DNA of 64,000 nucleotides from SHZI01 sp031409515 (GTDB lineage: Bacteria; Pseudomonadota; Gammaproteobacteria; Steroidobacterales; GCA-2729495): contig JANNXJ010000053.1 in NCBI GenBank assembly GCA_031409515.1, forward strand, positions 62,001-126,000. Reading direction: 5' to 3'. The stretch's first letter is position 1. Each line of letters opens with the position of its first letter. Of the stretch, positions 17,506 through 25,439 are shown in pieces. Both the position numbers and the translations under genes were made by a program. Under the pieces are notes generated by a model. The model searched no databases. It was not told the DNA's origin and saw nothing but the letters and a program-made list of their open reading frames with translations.

Positions 17506-18693
17506 ATGTACATCAATTTCTGGTACCCGATGATCCGCAGTGAAGACCTGGGGCCCGACAAGCCGGAGCGGGCCAAGGTTCTGGGCCTCAACTTCGCCAT
17601 CTATCGCAACAGCAAGGGCCAGGCCCGCGTGCTGAGCGACACCTGCGTCCACCGCGGCGGTTCCCTGGGCGGTGCCTGGGAACTCGGCAAGAACCCCCGC
17701 ATCCAGGGCGACTGCGTGGTCTGCCCCTACCACGGCTGGGAGTTCAACGGCGACGGTGACTGCCAGAACATCCCGTCCATCGGCTATGGCACCAAGCCAC
17801 CGCCCCGGGCCAAGGTTGACTCCTACCCCACGGTCGAGAAGTACGGCATCGTCTTCGCGTTCCTTGGCGACCTGCCGGAGAACGAGCGGCCGCCGCTCCT
17901 GGAGATCGAGGAGTTCACGGACCCCGCCTGGCGGGCCAACTCCGTGCTGGTCCTCGAACTGGACTACTACTATGAGCGGTCCATCGAGAACGGCCTGGAT
18001 CCGGCGCACAACGAGTTCGTGCACCCCACCCACGGCTTCAAGGGCATCAACCGGGAAACCTACAAGGTTCGGGAATACGACGTGGAGAACTACCCCCAGC
18101 AGTGGGGCATGTGGTTCATCCACCGGTTCAACTCACCGGGTCTGGAAGACAAGACCTGGAAGCCCGTAGCCGCCACCGCTGGCGCGGCTGGCGACGTGTA
18201 TGCCGGCAGCGGCACCCACGGCCCGAACACGATGATCACGGAGATCAATGTCGGCAAGGGCCAGAAGTTCCGCCAGTACTTCTTCGAACAGCCGGTGGAC
18301 CAGGATCACACCCGCGTGTTCTTCGTCAACATGCGCAACTTCATGCTGGAAAACCACCACGACGGTCCGATTCACGCCAGGAACAAGATCATTGCCCAGC
18401 AGGACATCGAGATCCTGGTCGACGTCTACCCGCCCCGCACGCCCACCAGCAACACCAAAGAGGTGCTGATGCCGGCAGACAAGGCCGTGGTAGCGTACCG
18501 GGAGTGGCTGGCGAAGTTCGACGACAGGGGCTGGCGCATCGACTGGGACGAGTTCACCCGGCGCAACGGCAAGGACACCGCCTTTGCGATCCCGTCGCCG
18601 CGACGGCGCGGGACTGGCAACTGGGTGCTGGAGCCTGTGCCCCTGATCACCAACCGTGCCGAGCGCAAGGTTGCACAGAAGAGTTCAGGCTGA
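17506..18693 (+). CDS. Rieske non-haem iron oxygenase alpha subunit, 395 aa
   Basis: Aromatic or alicyclic ring-hydroxylating oxygenase. Rieske 2Fe-2S motif C-x-H and C-x-x-H in SDTCVHRGGSLGG and CVVCPYHGWEF; mononuclear iron ligands in GLDPAHNEFVHP, with the bridging Asp. The N-terminus MYINFWYPMIRSEDLG marks a subgroup shared with two other proteins in this window. No reductase or ferredoxin gene is adjacent, so electron donors must be encoded elsewhere. The ATG is preceded by GGGAG at about 10 bases. The substrate cannot be read from sequence. Confidence 0.9.
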   Translation: MYINFWYPMIRSEDLGPDKPERAKVLGLNFAIYRNSKGQARVLSDTCVHRGGSLGGAWELGKNPRIQGDCVVCPYHGWEFNGDGDCQNIPSIGYGTKPPPRAKVDSYPTVEKYGIVFAFLGDLPENERPPLLEIEEFTDPAWRANSVLVLELDYYYERSIENGLDPAHNEFVHPTHGFKGINRETYKVREYDVENYPQQWGMWFIHRFNSPGLEDKTWKPVAATAGAAGDVYAGSGTHGPNTMITEINVGKGQKFRQYFFEQPVDQDHTRVFFVNMRNFMLENHHDGPIHARNKIIAQQDIEILVDVYPPRTPTSNTKEVLMPADKAVVAYREWLAKFDDRGWRIDWDEFTRRNGKDTAFAIPSPRRRGTGNWVLEPVPLITNRAERKVAQKSSG

Positions 18694-18739
18694 AACTGAT
18701 ACCAACGACCCCTTACAGGCATTCTTGAGGAGTACACCC

Positions 18740-19183
18740 ATGGCAGCAAAGAGTCTTCTGGTTTTTCCCACGGATTTTTCCGAGCGTTCGCTGTCTGCGC
18801 TGCCCTGGGTCCGCAAGATGGCCACCGCGCTGGAGGCGGACGTGCGCTGCATTTACGTGGTTGAGGAACCGCAGATCTACAGCACACTGGACATGGGTCC
18901 GATCGCCATTCCGTCGGTGACCGAGCTGACGCGGAACGCGGAAACCCGCATCGACTCGTTCATCAAGGACAACCTGAAGGCCTTCGGCAGTCCGCCGAAG
19001 GCCTCCGTTCTGGTGGGCCGGCCGGACGAGGAGATCACCAACTACGCCCGGGACCACGGGGCAGCGATGATCATCATGACGACTCACGGGTACAGCGGGG
19101 TCAAGCACCTGCTGCTGGGAAGCACGACGGAGGGCGTACTCCGCCGGGCCAGCTGCCCCGTGCTCTCGATCCGGACGGCCTGA
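18740..19183 (+). CDS. Universal stress protein UspA family, 147 aa
   Basis: Single Usp domain. N-terminal SLLVFPTDFSERSLSALPW and the ATP-binding loop in THGYSGVKHLLLGSTTEGVL followed by SCPVLSIR, i.e. the G-2x-G-9x-G-[ST] nucleotide-binding pattern. The ATG is chosen for the family N-terminus, with GAGGAG nine bases upstream. It lies 46 bases after the Rieske gene and ends one base before the convergent sensor kinase gene. Likely stress or redox induced, perhaps with the adjacent oxidase cluster. Confidence 0.9.
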   Translation: MAAKSLLVFPTDFSERSLSALPWVRKMATALEADVRCIYVVEEPQIYSTLDMGPIAIPSVTELTRNAETRIDSFIKDNLKAFGSPPKASVLVGRPDEEITNYARDHGAAMIIMTTHGYSGVKHLLLGSTTEGVLRRASCPVLSIRTA

Positions 19184-19184
19184 T

Positions 19185-20546
19185 CTAGGCTGGCTGCAGA
19201 AATGCAGCCGCCGGCAACCGGACCTCGATCTCAAGGCCGCCGCCTTCCCGCAAGGCTGCCCTGACACTGCCGGCGTGGGCCTCGAAGACGCGCCGGGCAA
19301 TCGCGAGTCCCAGTCCCGAGCCGTCGGTGCTGGCCACCGTGCCCGGCACCCGGAAGTACGGGGCAAAGATCTGCTCCAGAAACTCTTCCGGCACACCGGG
19401 ACCCTCATCCGCGATGGTCACCCTGATGTCTGCAGCCGACCGCAGGGCATCCACCTGGATGCGGGAACCCGCCGGCGCGTAACGGATCGCATTGCGCAGG
19501 ATGTTTTCCAGCGCGCTGCGCAGCAGGTCGGGATCCCCGACGACGAAGAGTTCAGAGCCCGAGCTGAGGTCAAGGGCGCAGGACCGGGACCGGGCCTCCA
19601 GCTCCTCGTCCCGGCACAGTTCCCCGATGAGCGCCTCGAGCCGCACGAGGCGCCGGGCGACCGGGGTGGCAACGCCCAGCCGGGAGTAACGGAGCAGGTC
19701 CCCGATCACCCGGTCCATGCGTCCGATCTCCTGCTCCACGCGCCGGGCTTCCCCAGGACTCGCGCCGGGACGCTGGGCCGCCAGGGCCGTCGCCGCCTGG
19801 AGGCGGGCCAGGGGCGAGCGCAGTTCGTGGGACAGCTCGGCCATCAGGCGCTCCCGGCCCGCCAGAAGTTCCTCCAGTTGGGCCGCCATGAAATTGAAGT
19901 CGGCGGCCAGCGCGCCGAGCTCATCGCGACGCCCGGCGATGGCGGCCGGCACCCGCGCCCCGGTCCGGCCCCGGGCCAGCTCCCGCACGGTGGCCTGGAG
20001 TGTGGCAATGGGCCCGCCAACCGTGCGCGCAATGAGCCAGGCCACCGAGGCAATGACCAGGAGGGCGACAAGGGCCAGGCCGAAAGCCGTGGCAGCGCTC
20101 CCCCAGAGCGTGAACTGGCTGGGCAGCACCAGAAACGCGTAGGCCGCGCCGTCCGGACCGATGAGCTGGGGCGCGAGACGCACGGGCCGGTAGTTGGCGG
20201 CCGGGCTCTCCGCTGGCCCGACCACTGAAGCCCGGACGAAGCTGGCGAACTCGGCGGGAATCTCCCTGCCGAGAATGTCCCGGCTATCCCCGTCCAGCAC
20301 AAACACGGACACACCGCGGGGGATCGCGGCACTGCGCAGCCAGCGCTGGAGTCCCGGCTTGCCTTCTGCGGAGAGCACGGCCGCCGCCTCGCGACCGAGG
20401 GGACTCTGGCGGGTCGCGGCGTAGTTCTCGAGTTCCAGCGAGGCCACGATCCCCACGCTGGCAGCACCGAGCAGGACAAAGGCCAGCAGAGCGGCGCTGA
20501 TATAGAGCGCAATCCGCCAGTAGAGGCGCCGAAACCCCAGCTCCAT
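19185..20546 (-). CDS. Sensor histidine kinase (EnvZ/CpxA type), 453 aa
   Basis: Inner-membrane kinase: first helix YISAALLAFVLLGAASVGIV, a periplasmic domain of about 130 residues, second helix LALVALLVIASVAWLIARTV, HAMP domain, HisKA with RLMAELSHELRSPLARL, N-box LENILRNAIRYAP, G1 DEGPGVPEEF and G2 GSGLGLAIARRV. It follows its response regulator gene by three bases. The periplasmic domain resembles the CpxA/PfeS class in size; the stimulus is unknown, but envelope stress is the usual one for this architecture. Confidence 0.93.
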   Translation of the reverse strand: MELGFRRLYWRIALYISAALLAFVLLGAASVGIVASLELENYAATRQSPLGREAAAVLSAEGKPGLQRWLRSAAIPRGVSVFVLDGDSRDILGREIPAEFASFVRASVVGPAESPAANYRPVRLAPQLIGPDGAAYAFLVLPSQFTLWGSAATAFGLALVALLVIASVAWLIARTVGGPIATLQATVRELARGRTGARVPAAIAGRRDELGALAADFNFMAAQLEELLAGRERLMAELSHELRSPLARLQAATALAAQRPGASPGEARRVEQEIGRMDRVIGDLLRYSRLGVATPVARRLVRLEALIGELCRDEELEARSRSCALDLSSGSELFVVGDPDLLRSALENILRNAIRYAPAGSRIQVDALRSAADIRVTIADEGPGVPEEFLEQIFAPYFRVPGTVASTDGSGLGLAIARRVFEAHAGSVRAALREGGGLEIEVRLPAAAFLQPA

Positions 20547-20549
20547 GCT

Positions 20550-21275
20550 TCAGCCCTCCTGCCCGCTGCCGAGGTCGAGTACATAGCCGTGCCCCCGCAG
20601 ACCCCGGAGGCACTCCCCCGCCACGCCGGCGGCCGCCAGCTTGCGCCGCAGCTTGCTGATCAGCGTATCAATGCTGCGATCGTAGGCCTCGATCGGGCGA
20701 TCCAGAGCAAGTTCCGTGAGTCGCGCCCGGGACAACACTTCGCCCGGGTGGCGCATCAGGTGCTCCAGGACGTGCATCTCCGCTGCCGTCACAGCGACCG
20801 GCACCTCCAGGACCAGCAGCTGCCGACGCCGGAGGTCCAGGCGCAGGGGACCGACCGCGAGGTCGCCGTCCGCGGCGCGCGCTTCGCGGCCGCGAGACCG
20901 CTTCAGGACCGCCTGGATACGGGCGGCCAGTTCCAGCGGGTTAAAGGGCTTGGGCAGGTAGTCATCCGCACCGGCGAGCAAGCCGCTGATCCGGTCCGAC
21001 TCCGCGCCCCTGGCCGTGAGCATGACGACGGGCAGGTCGTAGTTCACCCGGAGGCGCTGCAACACCTCAAGACCGCTCATCCCGGGCAGCATGACATCCA
21101 GCACCAGGAGATCGGGTGGCGCTTCTTGGATACGCTCCAGGGCGCTTTCCCCGTCCTGGACCGTGGCGACGAGAAAGCCCTGCAGTTCCAGGAATTCCTG
21201 CAGCATGGCGGCGAGGGTGACGTCGTCGTCCACGAGCAGGAGACGGGCACCAACCGGCGGGCCAGCGTCACTCAC
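20550..21275 (-). CDS. OmpR/PhoB family response regulator, 241 aa
   Basis: Receiver domain LLLVDDDVTLAAMLQEFLEL with acceptor Asp in LLVLDVMLPGMSG and Lys in DDYLPKPFNPLEL, then a winged helix-turn-helix (VTAAEMHVLEHLMRHPGEVL, RSIDTLISKLRRKL). Forms an operon with the downstream kinase. The region just upstream has direct repeats with 11-bp spacing of the kind bound by OmpR-type regulators, suggesting autoregulation. Confidence 0.94.
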   Translation of the reverse strand: MSDAGPPVGARLLLVDDDVTLAAMLQEFLELQGFLVATVQDGESALERIQEAPPDLLVLDVMLPGMSGLEVLQRLRVNYDLPVVMLTARGAESDRISGLLAGADDYLPKPFNPLELAARIQAVLKRSRGREARAADGDLAVGPLRLDLRRRQLLVLEVPVAVTAAEMHVLEHLMRHPGEVLSRARLTELALDRPIEAYDRSIDTLISKLRRKLAAAGVAGECLRGLRGHGYVLDLGSGQEG

Positions 21276-21288
21276 CGGGCCACTGCCC

Positions 21289-21355
21289 TGCGACTGATTG
21301 TCGCAACTGGCCCAGGAACCACAATTGTCGCACCCCTGTTAACCGTCTGTTGACC
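21289..21355. promoter_or_regulatory. Candidate response-regulator binding region (direct repeats and dyad)
   Basis: Upstream of the regulator gene: CTGTTAACC at 21336-21344 and CTGTTGACC at 21347-21355 are direct repeats differing at one base, 11 bases apart, the geometry preferred by OmpR-family dimers. In the same stretch TGCGAC/GTCGCA forms a dyad (21289-21305) and ATTGTCGCA recurs at 21297 and 21324. Repeats face both the kinase-regulator operon and the rightward membrane protein gene. Confidence 0.5.
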
Positions 21356-21416
21356 CACAAATCCTCAACCCCTGCCTAGACTGCAACCCGTCAGCTGCAG
21401 GTTCCGGAATGTTGCC

Positions 21417-21540
21417 ATGGTCTTTGTTGTGACTGAGAACTGCATAAGGTGCAAGTTACCAGCACTGCTTCCACGAGGGCCCGGACTTCCTGGTGATCAA
21501 TCCGGGCGCCGACCTGCCCGCCAACCTGAAAGACTGGGGA
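21417..21540 (+). pseudogene. Decayed FdxA-type ferredoxin fragment
   Basis: An ATG opens MVFVVTENCIRCK, the characteristic start of seven-iron ferredoxins (V-V-T-[DE]-N-C-I-x-C-K). One base later, in the next frame, the text continues YQHCFHEGPDFLVINP, which matches the C-F-x-E-G-x-x-x-L-V-I-x-P segment of the same family. The intervening Cys cluster (about eight residues) and the whole second cluster are missing, and the frame is shifted, so the product cannot be functional. The remnant runs into the start of the membrane protein gene. Confidence 0.78.
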
Positions 21541-21547
21541 ACCGCCC

Positions 21548-22510
21548 ATGAGCACCAAGCAGACAACAACTGTAAATCGCATGTTCTTCAAGCCGCCCTA
21601 CATCGGGTTGCTCGCCTTTGTCAGCGTGTTTATCGTCCAGGGGCTTGGCCACACGATCATGATCGTGATGGAAGAGCAGCTGGGCCACGAGTATATGTTT
21701 CACTCGGCGTTCGGCATGGGCCTCGCCGGCCTTGGGATGCTTTTGTACGGCATGTCCCGTCCCGGGGAAACGGCCGCCACCTGGTGGGGCTTCTTCGCGG
21801 CCATGGCGATCTGGACCGGCTGGGTGGAGTTCACCTTCATCGTCTACGGTCTGCAGATGGGGGTTAAGCCCATCCTGGATGCGACCGGCGCAATAGCGAC
21901 GAAGCCCGAGTACCTGGTGATGGAAGCCTCTGTGGCTGTCATGGGTGTGACCCTGCTGTACTTCCTGCTGAACAAGGAAACCAAGTGTAATTTCTTCCAC
22001 TGGATCCAGAAGAACCTGCGCCTGCCGGTGGGCAAGCCGAATCCCCGCCACGAGCGAAACTTTGCGCTGATCACCTTCATCGAGTCCATCTACCTGCTCT
22101 GGTTCTTCTACATTCTCCTGCTGGTGGCCTACAACGAGGCCTGGCTTGGGGCCAAGCATCCGCTGGTCTATGGCTACTTCGTCCTGAACACCATCTGGGC
22201 CGTTTACCTTTTCAGCCGCATGATCAAGATGTGGAAGGTGGCAACCGCGGTTCGCTACGCTATCGCCACGGGAATCATTGCCTTCACCAGCTACGAACTC
22301 ATCGGTCGCTGGGGCATCGGCGAGGACATCTGGGTGCAGCCCTCGAAGTACGCCCTGGAGCTCAGCCTGATCGTGCTGGTAATCACGGTAATCACCGCTG
22401 TCTCCTGGTTTACGCCCGACCACATCAAGGCGAAGCTCAACCAGGAGGCGCGGGAGATGGAAAGGCTGCAGGGCCAGGCCGCGTCAGCCGGCGCGACTGA
22501 CCGCAGCTAG
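21548..22510 (+). CDS. Polytopic membrane protein of unknown family, 320 aa (paralogue A)
   Basis: About seven hydrophobic helices, starting YIGLLAFVSVFIVQGLGHTI. Conserved with the gene at 25.4-26.4 kb over almost the whole length: shared VQGLGHT, ALGLAG-like, WxGWVEF, ATKxEYLVM, NxETKCN, FxNTIWAxYLxSRxxKMWKVxTAVRY and IIAFxSYExxGRW. The ETKCN cysteine and buried His, Glu and Arg residues conserved in both could be functional. I do not recognise the family. It follows the ferredoxin remnant, which hints at a past redox link. Confidence 0.8.
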   Translation: MSTKQTTTVNRMFFKPPYIGLLAFVSVFIVQGLGHTIMIVMEEQLGHEYMFHSAFGMGLAGLGMLLYGMSRPGETAATWWGFFAAMAIWTGWVEFTFIVYGLQMGVKPILDATGAIATKPEYLVMEASVAVMGVTLLYFLLNKETKCNFFHWIQKNLRLPVGKPNPRHERNFALITFIESIYLLWFFYILLLVAYNEAWLGAKHPLVYGYFVLNTIWAVYLFSRMIKMWKVATAVRYAIATGIIAFTSYELIGRWGIGEDIWVQPSKYALELSLIVLVITVITAVSWFTPDHIKAKLNQEAREMERLQGQAASAGATDRS

Positions 22511-22517
22511 TCTCCGA

Positions 22518-23504
22518 CTAGGGGCCGCGCACCATGGACATGACCTGACTCATGTCGATGGTGCTGGCCTTCTGCTCAATCTGGGGCAGGAACTGCTGCT
22601 GCATCGTCTGACCCTGACTGGTCAGCTCCCTGAAAGTCTGCTGGAGAACGGCCGTGCTCATCACCCGGCCACCGGCGTAATAGCGTTTGGCCAGCTGCCC
22701 GAGGGCATAGGTGGTGGCGAAGGAAAAAGCCGCCCCCGTCGCCGTCCGTCCGATGGAGCCGACCATGCCCCCCGCCGCCTTGCCGAGAATCCCGCCCAGC
22801 AGTTTGCGGCCAATGCCCTCCAGGTACTGGCCGGTGAGACCAACGCCCAGGGTGGCCAGCAGGTCCTTGATGTGGCCCCGGTCCAGCTCGAAGCCGTGGG
22901 CCTGGCCGATCCGGTAAACGAGCTTCATCTGCAACGGAATGATGGCCAGGGAGGCCATGGACTGGGGCAATAACTCCAGCGCACCGTTGAGGATCGAGGC
23001 GTTGAGAATGGTGCGGTCCAGTTCGGCGTCCGAGACGCGGGCCGTTGCAGCCACCGGCGCAGCGGCGGGTGCGGCCCCGGTCGGGGCCACAGTTGCAGCC
23101 ACAGTTGCGGCCACAGCCACAGTCGCGGCAAGCGGCGCCGTCGCCAGGGCATCGGCCTCTTCAGCCGCCGTGTTCATGGCCGGTTGTCCCAGCCCGAGAG
23201 CCGACCCAAGGCTGGCGAGAAAGCGGTTTTCTGTGTCATTGCGCAGGCCATCTGCATCGCAGACGCCAATGGCAATCTCGTAAGCCAGCTGGCGCAGTCC
23301 GGGGGTGGACAAGGCCGCGGCGGCCGACGCCACGTCGACCCGGCCCAGCAGCACCTCCTGATAGAGAGCCGCGACATTGAGATCCCCGCCCAGCGACTCG
23401 GCCACCCGCCGCACTTCCTCCCGCTCCCGATTGTCCTTCTGGCTATCGGCAAAGGCCGCCAGCATGGCGATGCTCAGCAATGACTTCATCTCGGTCGGGT
23501 TCAT
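22518..23504 (-). CDS. TerB-like / DUF697-like protein, 328 aa
   Basis: N-terminal helical domain MKSLLSIAMLAAFADSQKDN followed by REREEVRRVAESLGG resembles TerB-like tellurite-resistance helical domains. An Ala/Val/Pro-rich linker (about 115-155, ATVAVAATVAATVAPTG) leads to a C-terminal domain with IIPLQMKLVYRIGQAHG, HIKDLLATLGVGLTGQYLEG and a Gly-rich hydrophobic stretch GGILGKAAGGMVGSIG, typical of DUF697 (YcjF-type) membrane-associated domains. The start MNPTEMKSLL is used; no strong ribosome site is seen. It is divergent from terC, and the TerB similarity fits that neighbour. Confidence 0.75.
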   Translation of the reverse strand: MNPTEMKSLLSIAMLAAFADSQKDNREREEVRRVAESLGGDLNVAALYQEVLLGRVDVASAAAALSTPGLRQLAYEIAIGVCDADGLRNDTENRFLASLGSALGLGQPAMNTAAEEADALATAPLAATVAVAATVAATVAPTGAAPAAAPVAATARVSDAELDRTILNASILNGALELLPQSMASLAIIPLQMKLVYRIGQAHGFELDRGHIKDLLATLGVGLTGQYLEGIGRKLLGGILGKAAGGMVGSIGRTATGAAFSFATTYALGQLAKRYYAGGRVMSTAVLQQTFRELTSQGQTMQQQFLPQIEQKASTIDMSQVMSMVRGP

Positions 23505-23731
23505 AGGGACGTGGCTCCGGGTAAATTGGACGCGCAGCTTGCAGCGGTGAGACAACGGCTGAGGCACTAAGTTGCGCACGGTAGTCCTGTTTGGGCGCGG
23601 CCTGCTGCGTTCGCGTGAAGGTCGCCCGCAGCCCGGTGCTTTACTCGCCAGTGCGTTTCGTCTCTCGGGGGCACCGGAGCTCAGGGTATAGTGCCGGCGT
23701 TGTTTTTTTAGCCTCGCCAGGAGTTGTTCCA

Positions 23732-24769
23732 GTGACGACAGGCACGCCCACCATGTGGGCCTTCTTCATCGCATTCGTGATTGTGGCGCTGCTCGTGGAC
23801 TTCTACGCGATGAAGACCCAGGGAGCCCATCGGATCAGCATCCGAGAAGCGGCGATCTGGTCCCTGATCTGGGTTCTGGTCTCCTTCGTGTTCGTCGGCT
23901 GGCTGTGGTGGTACCTGGGAGGCGCCTCGGGCGAGCCGCTGGCGAACCAGAAGTCCCTGGAGTTCGTCACGGGCTACCTGGTCGAGAAGGCACTGGCCGT
24001 CGACAATATTTTTGTCTTCCTGATGATCTTCACCTACTTCGCCGTTCCGCCGGAGTACCAGAAGCGCGTGCTGATGATCGGCATCCTGGGGGCCCTCGTC
24101 CTCCGGGCGGTCCTGATCCTGGTCGGAGCGTGGCTGCTGGCCCGCTTCCACTGGCTGCTGTACCTGTTCGGTGCCTTCCTCCTGCTCACCGCCGTCAAGA
24201 TGTGGTGGGCGGCGGGGCAGGAGCCGGATCTCGGCAACAATCCGGCACTGAAGTGGATTAACCGGAAGATGAAGATCGCCAAGAACTACGACGGGGAGAA
24301 CTTCTTTACTGTCGAGAACGGGGTCAGGGTAGCCACGCCGCTGTTGGTCGTGATTATCCTGATTGGCATCGTGGACGTGATCTTTGCCGTCGACTCCATT
24401 CCGGCGATCTTCGCCATCACCACCGACCCCTTCATCGTCCTGACCTCCAACGTGTTCGCCATCCTCGGCCTGCGCGCCATGTACTTCCTGCTGGCTGGCA
24501 TGCACGAGAAGTTTCACCTGCTGTCCTACGGGCTGGCGCTGGTCCTCGCGTTCATTGGCACCAAGATGCTGCTGGTGGACATCTACAAGATCCCGGTCGC
24601 CTGGTCCCTCGGCGCCACGGTGACTATTCTCGCGCTGACGATGGTGTTGTCCCTGTACATCCCGCCGTCCGACAAACCGGCCCGACCCGGCAAGAGCAGC
24701 CTCGCGGGCGCGCCCTCGGCCAGGCTGCGGGCTGCGAAGAAGGCCGCTGGGCAGGGTAGCGAGGGCTGA
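23732..24769 (+). CDS. TerC/Alx family integral membrane protein, 345 aa
   Basis: Nine-helix TerC family protein. The GTG start gives VTTGTPTMWAFFIAFVIVAL, matching the family N-terminus, with AGGAG eight bases upstream. Other family features: SLEFVTGYLVEKALAVDNIF, with the conserved E-K-x-L-[AS]-V-D-N metal-site motif, and IVDVIFAVDSIPAIFAIT, the second Asp-containing motif. These conserved acidic residues probably bind a divalent metal; characterised relatives export manganese or act in tellurite resistance. The C-terminal tail is basic and Ala-rich. Confidence 0.93.
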   Translation: MTTGTPTMWAFFIAFVIVALLVDFYAMKTQGAHRISIREAAIWSLIWVLVSFVFVGWLWWYLGGASGEPLANQKSLEFVTGYLVEKALAVDNIFVFLMIFTYFAVPPEYQKRVLMIGILGALVLRAVLILVGAWLLARFHWLLYLFGAFLLLTAVKMWWAAGQEPDLGNNPALKWINRKMKIAKNYDGENFFTVENGVRVATPLLVVIILIGIVDVIFAVDSIPAIFAITTDPFIVLTSNVFAILGLRAMYFLLAGMHEKFHLLSYGLALVLAFIGTKMLLVDIYKIPVAWSLGATVTILALTMVLSLYIPPSDKPARPGKSSLAGAPSARLRAAKKAAGQGSEG

Positions 24770-24804
24770 TTCGGCAGAGCCGTGTCGACGCCTATACTCG
24801 CAGG

Positions 24805-25239
24805 GTGCAGACCGTGCCCCGCATCGTCATCGATACCAACGTGCTGCTTGGTCTGTGGCTCTTCAGTGAACCCTCGCTCTCCGGGCTGCGGGCCGCGCTC
24901 GATGACGGCGCGGTGACAGCCGTCCGGTGCGCGGAAACAGACGCGGAGTTTGCGGAGGTGCTGGCCAGACCGTATCTGCTCGACGTGGACCCGGCCCGGC
25001 AGCCGTTGATCATGGCGTCCTGGCAGGCCCGCTCGGTGCTGACCGAGTTGACCGCACGTGCGCCCTGGGTCTGCCGTGACCCGCTCGATCAGAAATTTCT
25101 GGACCTCGCGGTCAGCGCCGGCGCGGGCTGGCTGCTGACGCGGGACCGGGATCTGCTGAAGCTGGCAAAGAAGGCACGACGGTCGGGGCTGCAGATTGTT
25201 GCTCCGGAGCTCTGGGTTGCTGACCCCGGCGCTGCCTAG
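24805..25239 (+). CDS. PIN-domain ribonuclease, putative toxin, 144 aa
   Basis: PIN fold with the acidic metal-binding residues: IVIDTNVLLGLWL at the N-terminus, Glu in CAETDAEFAEVLA, DQKFLDLAVSAGAGWLLTRD and its Asp residues near the C-terminus. It matches the single-PIN family annotated as putative toxin-antitoxin components. The GTG start overlaps no neighbour and is preceded by CAGG. No antitoxin-like gene precedes or follows it; the small basic protein downstream lacks DNA-binding motifs, so this may be an orphan nuclease. Confidence 0.8.
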   Translation: MQTVPRIVIDTNVLLGLWLFSEPSLSGLRAALDDGAVTAVRCAETDAEFAEVLARPYLLDVDPARQPLIMASWQARSVLTELTARAPWVCRDPLDQKFLDLAVSAGAGWLLTRDRDLLKLAKKARRSGLQIVAPELWVADPGAA

Positions 25240-25308
25240 CCTGAAAAAGGAGTAGTGTCAGCAGCGCCAGACCGTCAACCCAGGCCCGTCAACCCAGGAG
25301 AGATCGCG

Positions 25309-25425
25309 ATGTCGAAGGAACGTTCCAACGTCCGGGAAGCCAAGAAGAAGCCCGCCAAGACCATGGACGAGAAAAAGGCCGAGAAGCGGGCCAAGAAGGC
25401 CACGAAGGACTTCGCCATGCGCTAG
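25309..25425 (+). CDS. Very small Lys/Ala-rich basic protein, 38 aa
   Basis: Clear short gene: AGGAG about eight bases before ATG, then MSKERSNVREAKKKPAKTMD and a repetitive EKKAEKRAKKA helix ending FAMR. Very basic and probably wholly helical; similar short Lys-rich proteins are widespread but rarely annotated, and may bind nucleic acid or ribosomes. It lies 69 bases after the PIN gene in the same orientation. Confidence 0.62.
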   Translation: MSKERSNVREAKKKPAKTMDEKKAEKRAKKATKDFAMR

Positions 25426-25439
25426 GGGGAAACTCGACC

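Noticed and set aside
15906..18123. Longer ccoN frame extending into the Rieske gene
   Set aside because: The extra 250 residues are antisense to the Rieske gene; the GTG at 17373 gives the canonical CcoN N-terminus.
23580..23731. Manganese (yybP-ykoY) riboswitch upstream of terC
   Set aside because: TerC relatives often have it, but I could not find the conserved helix sequences or a convincing terminator in this leader.
24805..25425. PIN gene plus small basic protein as a toxin-antitoxin pair
   Set aside because: The 38-aa protein has no DNA-binding or toxin-binding motif and is 69 bases away, downstream rather than upstream.
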